A stretch of 10,482 nt of DNA from Chloroflexota bacterium (GCA_025924845.1 JAICHN010000156.1:1-10482); one strand, 5' to 3'. Positions 1-7,778 are shown, counted from the first letter of the stretch. Numbers and translations are program-made. Notes: generated by a model from the sequence alone, not told the origin.

Positions 1-138
1 GCCCCGGCTACCCCGCGGGCCCCCACCAAGGCGCCGTTTCGTGTCGCCTCACCATAGGCACCTCGGTCGCGTAGTTGGGTGTACGCGGCCGAGGCCCTGG
101 CTCCTCTATACCGCGAAGGCGGGGGTGCGAGAGATTTA
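1..138. other. Window edge upstream of livH, no gene resolved
   Basis: No convincing start, promoter or RNA structure is visible. Frames 1 and 3 are open from the edge to stops at 55-57 and 72-74, so the end of an upstream gene could lie here, but the pieces (18 and 23 codons) are too short to identify. An upstream gene for the missing substrate-binding protein would be expected on this side, but this stretch does not show it. Confidence 0.3.
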
Positions 139-1098
139 GTGCAGCAGTTTTGGACCGCGCTGCCCGATACCCTGGCCAACGGGCTGGCGCAGGGCATGAT
201 GTACGCCCTCATTGCCCTTGGCTATACGCTTGTCTATGGCATCCTGGAACTGATTAATTTCGCCCATGGCGATGTATTCATGCTGGGCGGGCTGCTCTCG
301 TGGGGTGCCCTGAACCGGTTGTTCGGCGGGCCGTTAGGAGATAACTTCGGCGTCCTGGGCGGCGGAACCCTGGTCCTCGCGGTGGTCACCGCTCTGGTCA
401 TAGCCATGGTCTGCTGCGGGGCAATCGGCTTCGGCATCGAAAGATTCGCCTATCGTCCGCTCCGCAACGCGCCCCGCCTGGCCCCGCTGGTCACGGCCAT
501 TGGGGTGAGCTTCATTATCGAGAACGCCGTGCTGGTGTGGCAGAACGGCTCGGGACACGTCACGATCACCTATCCTGCCCTGGTCAATCAAAGCATTATT
601 ACCGCTTTTGGCTTGCACCTACAAAGTAAAGCGATTGTGGTTTTTATCGCCGCGCCGATCCTCATGGCCGGACTGATCTTGCTGGTGAACTATACGCGGA
701 TCGGTAAGGCGATGCGCGCCACGGCGCAGGACCCCGAGGCGGCGCGCATGATGGGAATTGACGTCAACACAATCATCTCCATCACGTTCGTGGTCGGCTC
801 CGCGCTGGCGGGCGCCGCCGCGGTGATCTATTGCATGTATTACAACTATGTCAGCTACGATATGGGCTTCCTGGTGGGGCTCAAGGCATTTACGGCGGCG
901 GTATTGGGCGGCATCGGCAATATTCGCGGCGCCATGCTGGGCGGGGTGTTGATCGGCGAGGTAGAAGCGGTGTCAAACGCGGCGGGCAACGGAGTGGGAT
1001 TGCAGTGGTCGGAGAGTGCCGTCTTCTTGGTGCTTATGCTCGTGCTGATCCTGCGTCCCAATGGTTTGCTCGGCGCGCAAGTGGTGGAAAAAGCGTGA
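139..1098 (+). CDS. livH: Branched-chain amino acid ABC transporter permease LivH
   Basis: This is one of the two membrane subunits of a high-affinity branched-chain amino acid (or related amide/urea-type) importer in the inner membrane. The protein is strongly hydrophobic and collinear with LivH. Numbered from the GTG at 139, it shows the INFAHGD motif at residues 39-45, ERFAYRPLR at 101-109, the cytoplasmic EAA-like coupling loop RATAQDPEAARMMGID at about 193-208, and LKAFTAAVLGGIGNIRGAMLGG at about 248-269 in the family position. The frame is open further upstream to a GTG at 79 (339 aa), but that start has no visible ribosome site. The GTG at 139 has a weak GAGAGA at 129-134 and gives 319 aa, nearer the usual 290-310. 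It is the first gene of the four-gene liv operon, and its stop overlaps the livM start in GTGA. The family is certain; the substrate is not, since paralogues carry urea or amides. Confidence 0.93.
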   Translation: MQQFWTALPDTLANGLAQGMMYALIALGYTLVYGILELINFAHGDVFMLGGLLSWGALNRLFGGPLGDNFGVLGGGTLVLAVVTALVIAMVCCGAIGFGIERFAYRPLRNAPRLAPLVTAIGVSFIIENAVLVWQNGSGHVTITYPALVNQSIITAFGLHLQSKAIVVFIAAPILMAGLILLVNYTRIGKAMRATAQDPEAARMMGIDVNTIISITFVVGSALAGAAAVIYCMYYNYVSYDMGFLVGLKAFTAAVLGGIGNIRGAMLGGVLIGEVEAVSNAAGNGVGLQWSESAVFLVLMLVLILRPNGLLGAQVVEKA

Positions 1099-2453
1099 TA
1101 CCTAGCCTCCGTATCGCTTGGCGCGCGGCACGAACCTGGAGCCTGCGGCAGCGCTTATTTGCCGGCCTTGCCTTCACGATCGTGATTGCCGTGATCGCGC
1201 AGCTATTCTTCGGCGCCGAAAACTACCTGGCGGATCTGGGCGCGGCCGCCATAGCCGGCCTATGGGTGACCCGCGCCGCGCCGGAAAAGTACCGCCTCCC
1301 GGCAGGCTGGATGGTGACGCTCGTCACCGCCATCCTGATTGTGGTAGCGCTCGGTCCGACCGGGCACCAACAGGATATCGTCGGTGATCTGGTGCAAGCG
1401 GAGATCTTCGGCATGCTGGCCCTGGGGCTCAATGTGGTGGTCGGGTTCGCCGGCCTGCTTGACCTCGGCTATGCCGCCTTCTTCGCCATAGGCGCCTATG
1501 TGTTCGGCTTTATCGCCTCGGCGAACTTTCAACCTACGAGTTCCTTCAACAGTCCAATCATCAGTTGGGGCCCGAGCGGTATTCATGCCAACTTCTGGCT
1601 CTTTCTGCCCGGCTGTGCCCTGGTGGCGGCGCTCTTCGGCGTTATCCTGGGCGCCCCAACCTTGAGGCTGCGCGGGGACTATCTGGCCATCGTGACCCTC
1701 GGCTTCGGCGAGATCGTGCATAAGACGGTGATCAACCTCGGGCCCGGCGCGACGATCCAGGCCCTGGGTTGGCCCAATATCACGGGCGGCGATAACAGCC
1801 TCTCCGGTATCTTCCAACCGCGCATCGGCCCCTTGCAATTTTCCACCGATCAAGTGCCCTGGTATTATCTCTGCCTGCTGGTGCTCGGGCTGATCATCCT
1901 CATCGCCTACAGCTTGCAACGCTCCCGGGTGGGACGGGCCTGGGTCGCCATGCGGGAAGATGAATTGGCGGCATCCTGCATGGGGATTAATCTGCGCAAT
2001 ACCAAGCTGATGGCCTTTGCCATGGGCGCCTTCTTCTCCGGCTTCGCGGGCGTGATCCAGGGCAGTCAGATCGGTTCCGTTAATCCGGGGCAATTCACCT
2101 TCACCGTATCGATCACTATTCTGGTCATGGTGGTGCTGGGCGGTATCGGCAGCGTGCCCGGCGTGGTGCTTGGGGCGGCGATCATCGCCCTCATGCAATA
2201 TTTCCTCCTGGATCAGATGAGCAGCATTTCCCATTGGTTCGGTGCTAAGATTCATGTGGGCTTCATTCGAGATGCCGACTTTACCCAGTCTGAGTACCTG
2301 ATCTTCGGGATCATGCTGGTCGCTATGATGCTTTTCCGACCCGAGGGCTTGATCCCGAGCAGCCGGCGACGCCTCGAGTTGCACCCCTCCGACGAAGGCA
2401 TGCGCATCGAAGAAAACCAACAGCTCTATGACATGCGTACGGAGGGCTCATAA
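1095..2453 (+). CDS. livM: Branched-chain amino acid ABC transporter permease LivM
   Basis: This is the second channel subunit, and it pairs with LivH. The frame runs open well upstream inside livH, but the sensible start is GTG at 1095, in a 4-base GTGA overlap with the livH stop and 7 bases after a GGTGG (1083-1087). That gives 452 aa, slightly longer than E. coli LivM (425). Two or three hydrophobic segments come first (about residues 21-40, 45-58, 72-87). The conserved core follows: MLALGLNVVVGFAGLLDLGY at 107-126, LRLRGDYLAIVTLGFGEIV at 190-208, the coupling loop RAWVAMREDELAASCMGI at 281-298, and LGGIGSVPGVVLGA at 348-361. The C-terminus after about residue 415 (FRPEGLIPSSRR) is a hydrophilic tail of about 35 residues. 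The stop TAA shares one base with the livG ATG. Family and role are secure. Confidence 0.95.
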   Translation: MIPSLRIAWRAARTWSLRQRLFAGLAFTIVIAVIAQLFFGAENYLADLGAAAIAGLWVTRAAPEKYRLPAGWMVTLVTAILIVVALGPTGHQQDIVGDLVQAEIFGMLALGLNVVVGFAGLLDLGYAAFFAIGAYVFGFIASANFQPTSSFNSPIISWGPSGIHANFWLFLPGCALVAALFGVILGAPTLRLRGDYLAIVTLGFGEIVHKTVINLGPGATIQALGWPNITGGDNSLSGIFQPRIGPLQFSTDQVPWYYLCLLVLGLIILIAYSLQRSRVGRAWVAMREDELAASCMGINLRNTKLMAFAMGAFFSGFAGVIQGSQIGSVNPGQFTFTVSITILVMVVLGGIGSVPGVVLGAAIIALMQYFLLDQMSSISHWFGAKIHVGFIRDADFTQSEYLIFGIMLVAMMLFRPEGLIPSSRRRLELHPSDEGMRIEENQQLYDMRTEGS

Positions 2454-3328
2454 TGGCCCTCACGGCGCCCCGATATAGGCCGGCAGACGGCGAACCGCGC
2501 CCAGGGGCGCTGTTGCAAACAATCGGCATGACCAAGCTGTTCGGCGGCCTGGCGGCGGTGCAGGATATCGATTTCCACATCGATCCCGGTGAAATCGTCG
2601 GGGTGATTGGGCCCAACGGCGCCGGGAAGTCCACCTTTTTTAACCTGATCACCGGCCTTTATAAGCCCACTCGTGGGCGTATCCTGGTCGAGGGTAAGGA
2701 TCTGACCGGAAGGCGGCCCGACGTGATGCTCCGCTCCGGCGTGGCCCGTACCTTCCAGAATATTCGCCTGTTCCAGAACATGAGTGTATTGGAGAACGTC
2801 CTGGTCGGCTACCACAGCCGCCTCCGTTCGCACCTGATCGGCGACATACTCAAGCTGCCTGGAACCCGGGCCGAGGAACGCGCCGCGCGTACCCATGCGC
2901 TCGACATCCTGCGTTTCTTCGGGGATCGGCTCTACCCCTACCGGGAGGATCTGGCGCGGAACCTGGCCTATGCCGACCGCCGCCTCCTGGAGATCGCGCG
3001 CGCCCTGGCCGCTCGCCCCAAGGTGCTGCTGTTGGATGAGCCGACCGTGGGGATGAATCCCTCGGAAACCGAGCATGCGATCCGCCTGATCGCCCGTATT
3101 CGCGATCAGGGCCTGACCATCGTGCTGATCGAGCACAAGCTCAACGTGGTGATGGGGATGTCGAATCGGGTGGTGGTGCTGGACTACGGTGAGAAGATCG
3201 CCGAGGGCTCGCCCCGCGAGGTGCAGGGCAACGAGCAAGTGATCGAGGCCTATCTGGGCCGGAAGGCGGCCGCCCAGGCCGCCGCCTTGCTCGATAAGCG
3301 CGAGGCGCGCGAGGACGCTGCCCAATGA
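2453..3328 (+). CDS. livG: Branched-chain amino acid ABC transporter ATP-binding protein LivG
   Basis: This cytoplasmic ATPase subunit (291 aa) works with LivF to power the LivHM channel. The start ATG at 2453 overlaps the livM stop (TAATG) and has a strong GGAGGG at 2441-2446. Visible motifs are the Walker A GPNGAGKST at 53-61, the Q-loop TFQNIRLFQ at 100-108, Walker B VLLLDEP at 191-197, the family-typical PTVGMNPSET at 197-206, and the H-loop IEHKLN at 226-231. The signature (C-loop) reads LAYAD at 171-175 in place of LSGGQ, with alanine where the usual second glycine sits; the rest of the helix (EIARALA) is normal. The N-terminus carries about 19 extra residues before the domain. After the usual EAYLG end there is an Ala/Arg-rich tail of about 27 residues. 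Family assignment is secure. Confidence 0.95.
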   Translation: MALTAPRYRPADGEPRPGALLQTIGMTKLFGGLAAVQDIDFHIDPGEIVGVIGPNGAGKSTFFNLITGLYKPTRGRILVEGKDLTGRRPDVMLRSGVARTFQNIRLFQNMSVLENVLVGYHSRLRSHLIGDILKLPGTRAEERAARTHALDILRFFGDRLYPYREDLARNLAYADRRLLEIARALAARPKVLLLDEPTVGMNPSETEHAIRLIARIRDQGLTIVLIEHKLNVVMGMSNRVVVLDYGEKIAEGSPREVQGNEQVIEAYLGRKAAAQAAALLDKREAREDAAQ

Positions 3329-4050
3329 GCATGCTGCAATTTACCGCGGTACACACGCATTACGGGCCGATACACGTGCTCAAAGGGGTGAACTATCGGG
3401 TGGAGGAGGGGGAGATCGTCTGTCTCCTGGGGGCGAACGGGGCAGGCAAGACGACCACCATGAAGACTATTCTGGGCCTGGTCCGTCCTTCCAGCGGTGG
3501 AGTCAGCTTCAAGGGAAAACGGATCGACCGCATGACGCCTCGGGACGTGGTGAAGTCCGGCATCGCTCCCGTGCCCGAGGCCCGGCGAGTATTCGCCCGG
3601 ATGAACGTGATGGAGAACCTGGAACTGGGCGCCTACACCCGACACGATCATAAAGCCATTGCCGAGGATCTGGCGCGGGTATTCGACCTGTTCCCACGCC
3701 TCAAAGAGCGGCGGAAGCAAATGGCCGGCTTGATGAGCGGCGGTGAGCAGCAGATGCTGGCCATTGGCCGCGCCTTGATGGCCCGTCCCACCCTGCTGAT
3801 CATGGACGAGCCTTCGATGGGGCTGTCGCCCATCTTCGTGGAGCGAGTGTTCGATACGGTACAGGCAATCAACAAGCAGGGCGTGACCGTGTTCATGGTC
3901 GAGCAGAACGCCAATATGGCGCTGACCATCGCCACGCGCGGCTACGTACTGCAAACCGGCGAAGTGGTGCTCGAGGACAGTTCCGCCAACCTCCTGCAAA
4001 GCGAACTGGTGCGGAAGACGTACCTGGGCGAATCAATAGAGGTTAACTAA
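3325..4050 (+). CDS. livF: Branched-chain amino acid ABC transporter ATP-binding protein LivF
   Basis: This is the second ATPase of the importer (241 aa, the normal LivF length of about 235-240). The start ATG overlaps the livG stop in ATGA and is preceded by GAGGA at 3311-3315. It has Walker A GANGAGKTT at 36-44, a canonical signature LMSGGEQQMLAIGRAL at 136-151, Walker B TLLIMDEP at 156-163, the LivF-typical SMGLSPIFVE following it, and VEQNANMAL where other ABC proteins have the H-loop histidine. That Gln-Asn form is normal for LivF. The protein ends in a short YLGESIEVN tail. It is the last gene of the liv operon and is followed by a GC-rich hairpin. Confidence 0.96.
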   Translation: MSMLQFTAVHTHYGPIHVLKGVNYRVEEGEIVCLLGANGAGKTTTMKTILGLVRPSSGGVSFKGKRIDRMTPRDVVKSGIAPVPEARRVFARMNVMENLELGAYTRHDHKAIAEDLARVFDLFPRLKERRKQMAGLMSGGEQQMLAIGRALMARPTLLIMDEPSMGLSPIFVERVFDTVQAINKQGVTVFMVEQNANMALTIATRGYVLQTGEVVLEDSSANLLQSELVRKTYLGESIEVN

Positions 4051-4056
4051 TAGCGA

Positions 4057-4082
4057 AGGGGGCCGCCGGTTACCGGCCCCCT
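4057..4082. terminator. GC-rich hairpin between convergent livF and mmpL-like gene
   Basis: A 9-bp stem (4057-4065 pairing with 4074-4082, AGGGGGCCG against CGGCCCCCT) has an 8-base loop that can also fold internally as CCGG-TTA-CCGG. It begins 7 bases after the livF stop and lies 29 bases before the 3' end of the opposing gene, so it can serve both strands. No run of T follows on either side, so it is not a textbook Rho-independent terminator. Its position makes a role in ending transcription or protecting the 3' end likely but unproven. Confidence 0.55.
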
Positions 4083-4110
4083 GATGGTTCATGGATGCGG
4101 CGACTTGGTC

Positions 4111-6384
4111 TTAGGCCACGCTTTCCACCTCCGGCGCCAGGCTTATGAGGGGATCGCCTTCGCCGAAGGCCGCGGCACGGGTGGACCAGGCGCGCAGCGG
4201 GGCGGGCACCCACCAGTTCGCCGTGCCTAGCAGCGCCATGATCGAGGGTACCAGCAGAACGCGGATCAACGTGGCGTCCAAGGCGATGCTGGCCAGCAGC
4301 CCGATGCCAAGCTCCTTGAGCAGCACCTGGCTGCTCAGGACGAAGCCGCTGAAGGCCACCACCATGATCGCCGCCGCCGAGGAGATCAGCCGCCCAGTGC
4401 CGGCCAGCCCGAAGACCACGCTCTCACGGTTGTCGCCCGTAGCCAGCCAGCGCTCCCGAATGCGGCTGAGCAGGAACACCTCGTAGTCCATGGAGAGGCC
4501 GAACAGGATGGCGAACAGGAAGATCGGCACCACGCCGCTCACGCCGCTCTCGGGCGTGAAGCCCAGCAGGCCGGCGCCGACGCCGCGCTGGAAAACCAAC
4601 TGCAGCAGCCCGTAGGCGGCGCCCACGGAGAGCAGGTTCACCGCGACCGCCTTGAGCGGCAGGATGGCGGAGCGGAAGGCCATCACCAGGAAGGCGTAGC
4701 TGAGCACCAGCACGAGGGCCACGATCAAGGCGAAGTGGGCGTAGAGGGCATCGTTGAAGTCGGTGTACTCGGCCTGGGTACCGCCCACCAATGTGGTATT
4801 CCCGCTCACGGTGCCCGCGCCGCTCGTGGGGGCTAGGGCGCGGAGGCGGCGCACCAGATCCTCCGCGCTCTTGGTGCCAACGTCATGCCTGGCGATCACG
4901 GTGATCAACGCCACCCGGCCGTCGGCGCTCAGGAAGCGGCCGGTGACCTGCCGGAGCTGGGCCGCGGTGGGCGCACCCACCGCGGGCAGCAGGTCGGCTG
5001 GGCCTGATACTCGCGCCACCTCCCGGTCGCGGGCGATAGTCGCTTCCAGGGCGCGCAGCGCGGCGATCTGGCTGGGTTGCAGTAGGGTGCCGGTTCCCAG
5101 GTGCTGGATCAGCACCTGGGTGGGGGTCGAGCTGCTGGGGAAGTGGGCTTCCATGAAGAGAGCCCCTGCCACCGCTTGCTGGGAGGCGGGTTGATTCTTC
5201 AGGCTGCCGTAGGCGAAGTTGAGCTGCGTGACGGGATAGGTCAATGCGAGCAGGATGGCCAGGACCAGACCGCCGGCAATGATTGGTCTGCGCATGATCG
5301 CCGTGGCCATCCGGTGCCAGAGGCCGCGCTCTCCCGTGCGCAGGAAACGTCGCGGCACCACGCGTAACCGGTTCACCCGCCTGCCGAGCATCCCGAGCAG
5401 GGCGGGGAGCAGGGTCATGGTCACCAGCAGGGCGGTGATCGGGACCAGCAGGCCGCCCAGGCCCAGCGCTACCATGAAGGGAACCCCGGTGAGGAGCAGT
5501 GAGGAGATGCCCACCGCTACGGCCAGGCCGGAGAAGAAGACCGAGCGCCCTGTCGTCTCCATGGTCCGCACAATGGCCGCCTCTACCGTCCTCCCCGGCA
5601 CCTGCAACTCTTCGCGGAAGCGGTAGAGGATGAAGAGTGAGTAGTCGATGCCGATGCCCAGGCCCAGCAGGGTCACGATGTTGGTCACGAAGATATTCGC
5701 GTCGATGAAGTGGCCCAGGAGGAAGGCCAGCGCCAGGCTGAGCACGATCGAGGAGACGGCCAGAACCAAGGGCAGTGCGACGGCGACCAGGGTGCCGAAG
5801 ACCAGCAGCAGGATGGCGATCAGGATGGGCAGGGTTTCACCGTCGCCCTTGGCCGCGTCGTCCTTACCTGCCTTCTGCATGTCGTGATTGGCGGCGGGGC
5901 TGCCGGTGACGTAGGTGTCCAGGCCGGGGGTCCGCACGATCTGACGCAGATGGTCGATTTGGTCCTCGATCTTCACCTCTTTGAGGTTGCTCGACAGCAG
6001 GATGGCGACGCCGTGGCCGTCGGTGCTGAGCAGTTGCCGGTTCCCGGAGACCAGGGGGTTGTCAAGATAGGCGACGCGCATGCCGGCGTCGGCGCGGATG
6101 CGCGCGGCGGTAGCGGCCACCGCCGCTCGGAACGTCGCGTCGTGTATGCCGGCGCGGGGATCATGGATCACCACCAGGGTGACCTTTTGGTCGTTCTGGT
6201 GAAGGCTGGTATCGAGCAGCGCGGCGGCTTTCGCCGAGTCGCTGCCCGGGCTCACCAGACTAGCGGGCCCAAGCACCGAGCCGACCTGGCTGGCCAGGGC
6301 GGCGGCGACGACCAGGATCGCCAGCCAGGCGCCGACCACGGCCTTGCGTCTACGATACATCAGGTGCGCGAGTTTGCCGAACAT
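4111..6384 (-). CDS. MmpL-family (RND superfamily) membrane exporter
   Basis: This is an inner-membrane transporter of the MMPL/ActII-3/YdfJ type (757 aa), a proton-driven exporter of lipids or other hydrophobic compounds. Numbered from the ATG at 6384 (GAGGGAG at 6391-6397, 6 bases upstream), it has the two-fold RND layout. TM1 is at about 15-35, an outer domain at about 40-180, a TM cluster at 184-335, TM7 at about 366-386, a second outer domain at about 390-545, and TMs at 547-720. Each half keeps the Asp-Tyr pair that relays protons in MmpL3: GIGIDYSLFILYRFREE around D247/Y248 and FGLSMDYEVFLLSRIRE around D633/Y634. The length is near the 700-760 aa of small MMPL proteins. It sits 32 bases downstream of the metallo-hydrolase gene and is probably cotranscribed with it. 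The substrate cannot be told from sequence. The family call is firm. Confidence 0.94.
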   Translation of the reverse strand: MFGKLAHLMYRRRKAVVGAWLAILVVAAALASQVGSVLGPASLVSPGSDSAKAAALLDTSLHQNDQKVTLVVIHDPRAGIHDATFRAAVAATAARIRADAGMRVAYLDNPLVSGNRQLLSTDGHGVAILLSSNLKEVKIEDQIDHLRQIVRTPGLDTYVTGSPAANHDMQKAGKDDAAKGDGETLPILIAILLLVFGTLVAVALPLVLAVSSIVLSLALAFLLGHFIDANIFVTNIVTLLGLGIGIDYSLFILYRFREELQVPGRTVEAAIVRTMETTGRSVFFSGLAVAVGISSLLLTGVPFMVALGLGGLLVPITALLVTMTLLPALLGMLGRRVNRLRVVPRRFLRTGERGLWHRMATAIMRRPIIAGGLVLAILLALTYPVTQLNFAYGSLKNQPASQQAVAGALFMEAHFPSSSTPTQVLIQHLGTGTLLQPSQIAALRALEATIARDREVARVSGPADLLPAVGAPTAAQLRQVTGRFLSADGRVALITVIARHDVGTKSAEDLVRRLRALAPTSGAGTVSGNTTLVGGTQAEYTDFNDALYAHFALIVALVLVLSYAFLVMAFRSAILPLKAVAVNLLSVGAAYGLLQLVFQRGVGAGLLGFTPESGVSGVVPIFLFAILFGLSMDYEVFLLSRIRERWLATGDNRESVVFGLAGTGRLISSAAAIMVVAFSGFVLSSQVLLKELGIGLLASIALDATLIRVLLVPSIMALLGTANWWVPAPLRAWSTRAAAFGEGDPLISLAPEVESVA

Positions 6385-6416
6385 GTCTGTCTCCCTCTCT
6401 CATCGTTGGTCCCTAT

Positions 6417-7562
6417 CTAGTCACCACGCAGGCTTGTCTGCATCGCGTAGCAGTTGTCGCGCGTGAACACGTCCGCGCCACCCAATCGGCCTTGCCACTT
6501 GGCAAGCATGGCCTTGGCGGCCATATCGACCACGGTGTCGTAGTAGGTCTTGGCCAGCGCGTAGGCATTCCCGTACCCCACCTTTTCAATGACCGCCGCA
6601 AGCGGGACCGCCTGGAGTGCCGCGGCTGTGTTGGCCTTGAGATCCTGCATGTACTCCCATCCCGCCAGCACATCCTGTCGTGTGCCTAAACGGGTGAGGT
6701 GCCCACCAATGAAGGTGTCGAAGGGGTAGGCCAGCGTCTGGTCGTAGGCCGCGAGGTAGCCAGGGACATTGACGGCGACCGCCAGGTAGTCGAACGGAAC
6801 CCAGCCGGGGAAGACCACGTCCACTAGCATCAATACCTTCTGCCGGGGGGCATAAATGAAGATATTGCCCGCGGTGTGGTTCTCGCCCTTATAGCTGAGT
6901 TGTAGGATCTGATCCCCTACTCGGAGCGTGTAGTCGTTGGTGAACGTGACCGTAGGCACGGGCCGATTGGGATCCTTGTCCCGCCGCAGATATGCCGCCG
7001 TTGCCGCGTGGGCGATCACCGTCGCCGTCCGGGGCATCAGGGAGGCCGCGCCGATGTGGTCGGCGTGGAGGTGCGAGTACACAACGTGGGTCACCGGCTC
7101 GCTGGTGACCGAGGCAATCCCCTTGAGCAGGTTCGAGCCAATAGAGGGCGGTGCATCGACCACGATTACCCCTTGGCTGGTCACGAGGAACATGCACTGG
7201 TAGACGCCGTCGGTTACCCAGTAGAGCCCGCCCCGGATCTCACCGACGAGGTAGCCGGCCGCGGGGATGGCAGGGCCATGCGCGATGGATGGAACGGGCG
7301 CAAAGGTAGGCTCGTGGGCGATGCCGCCGCCGAGCGCGCCGACCCTGGAGATAGGCGTGGTGTTGACGCCCATTTCGCGCAGGAAGGCGAGAGTCGCTGG
7401 AGAGCGGACGTCAAGGTCGGACGCGAGGGCGAGGCTGGGGGAGACAGAGGGCGTGGGCCGCGCGAGGCCACCGGCGGCGCGGGCCAGGAGATGAGGGCTG
7501 CTGACTAGCAGGCCGGCACCGCCGGCCACGGCTGCCAGGGATTGACGTCGCGACATGCGCAT
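6417..7562 (-). CDS. Exported metallo-beta-lactamase-fold hydrolase
   Basis: This is a 381-aa MBL-fold enzyme with a probable export signal. The start ATG at 7562 has AAGGAG at 7569-7574, 6 bases away; a second ATG two codons later fits less well. Residues 4-10 (SRRQSLA) followed by a hydrophobic stretch to about residue 22 and an ARAA site near 27-30 resemble a Tat signal, although the usual Phe after the twin Arg is replaced. The metal site looks complete: SHLHADHIG with H164, H166, D168 and H169; H229 in GENHTAGN; D248 in LMLVDVVFPGW; and H288 in GGHLTRLG. Both zinc sites could therefore be filled. About 100 residues precede the MBL core, and a helical C-terminus of about 85 residues follows. 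The substrate is unknown; lactonase, esterase and beta-lactamase-like activities are all possible. It lies upstream of the mmpL-like gene in an apparent operon and is divergent from the isomerase-like gene. Confidence 0.88.
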   Translation of the reverse strand: MRMSRRQSLAAVAGGAGLLVSSPHLLARAAGGLARPTPSVSPSLALASDLDVRSPATLAFLREMGVNTTPISRVGALGGGIAHEPTFAPVPSIAHGPAIPAAGYLVGEIRGGLYWVTDGVYQCMFLVTSQGVIVVDAPPSIGSNLLKGIASVTSEPVTHVVYSHLHADHIGAASLMPRTATVIAHAATAAYLRRDKDPNRPVPTVTFTNDYTLRVGDQILQLSYKGENHTAGNIFIYAPRQKVLMLVDVVFPGWVPFDYLAVAVNVPGYLAAYDQTLAYPFDTFIGGHLTRLGTRQDVLAGWEYMQDLKANTAAALQAVPLAAVIEKVGYGNAYALAKTYYDTVVDMAAKAMLAKWQGRLGGADVFTRDNCYAMQTSLRGD

Positions 7563-7669
7563 GGTGTTCTCCTTCTATTTTTGACTGTTCCATCGTCTGC
7601 CACGGGGCAGAGGAGATCGCCCATGTCGGCGCTCCGCATTCCACGCTAGGGCACGGAGGTCGGCGCGTC

Positions 7670-7778
7670 ATGTCCCGTATGGGATAGGCCGATGGGACAT
7701 TCTTGTGGGAAGGCGCGGCCGATCCCGAAATATCCCACCCGGCTATCGCAAATGGGACATGACCCCGCGCCGTATGGG
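7670..7778. promoter_or_regulatory. Cluster of TGGGAYA-like heptamers, probable operator array
   Basis: In the divergent intergenic region (7563-7856), exact TGGGAYA occurs four times: TGGGATA at 7680-7686, TGGGACA at 7693-7699, TGGGATA on the minus strand at 7731-7737, and TGGGACA at 7753-7759. Near matches are CGGGACAT on the minus strand at 7670-7677, TGGGAAG at 7706-7712, CGGGATC on the minus strand at 7721-7727 and TATGGG at 7773-7778. The nine-base word ATGGGACAT appears at 7692 and again at 7752. The first two sites form a dyad, TGTCCC-GTAT-GGGATA (7671-7686). I see no clear -35/-10 pair. Such clustering upstream of one or both divergent genes suggests binding sites for a multimeric activator. 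The LAL regulator in this window is a candidate by proximity only. Confidence 0.55.

Noticed and set aside
831..1094. Upstream extension of the livM frame inside livH
   Set aside because: The translated extension is Arg/Gly-rich and unlike LivM, while the GTG at 1095 is placed in a GTGA overlap with the expected hydrophobic N-terminus.
1260..2420. Long open frame on the minus strand (386 codons) opposite livM
   Set aside because: It is rich in His, Gln, Gly and Asp with no recognisable domain, and it mirrors a well-conserved gene. Long antisense frames are common in GC-rich coding DNA.
2426..3325. Long open frame on the minus strand (299 codons) opposite livG
   Set aside because: Same antisense composition bias; livG on the other strand has all its ABC motifs, overlaps and a strong ribosome site.
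5710..6420. Open frame on the plus strand (236 codons) opposite the mmpL-like gene
   Set aside because: It is Gln/Asp/Gly-rich, has no domain, and lies antisense to a transporter with clear conserved motifs.
7670..7778. CRISPR array or iteron origin in the repeat cluster
   Set aside because: The repeats are only 7-9 bases, in both orientations and unevenly spaced, without spacers, a replication protein gene or an AT-rich region.
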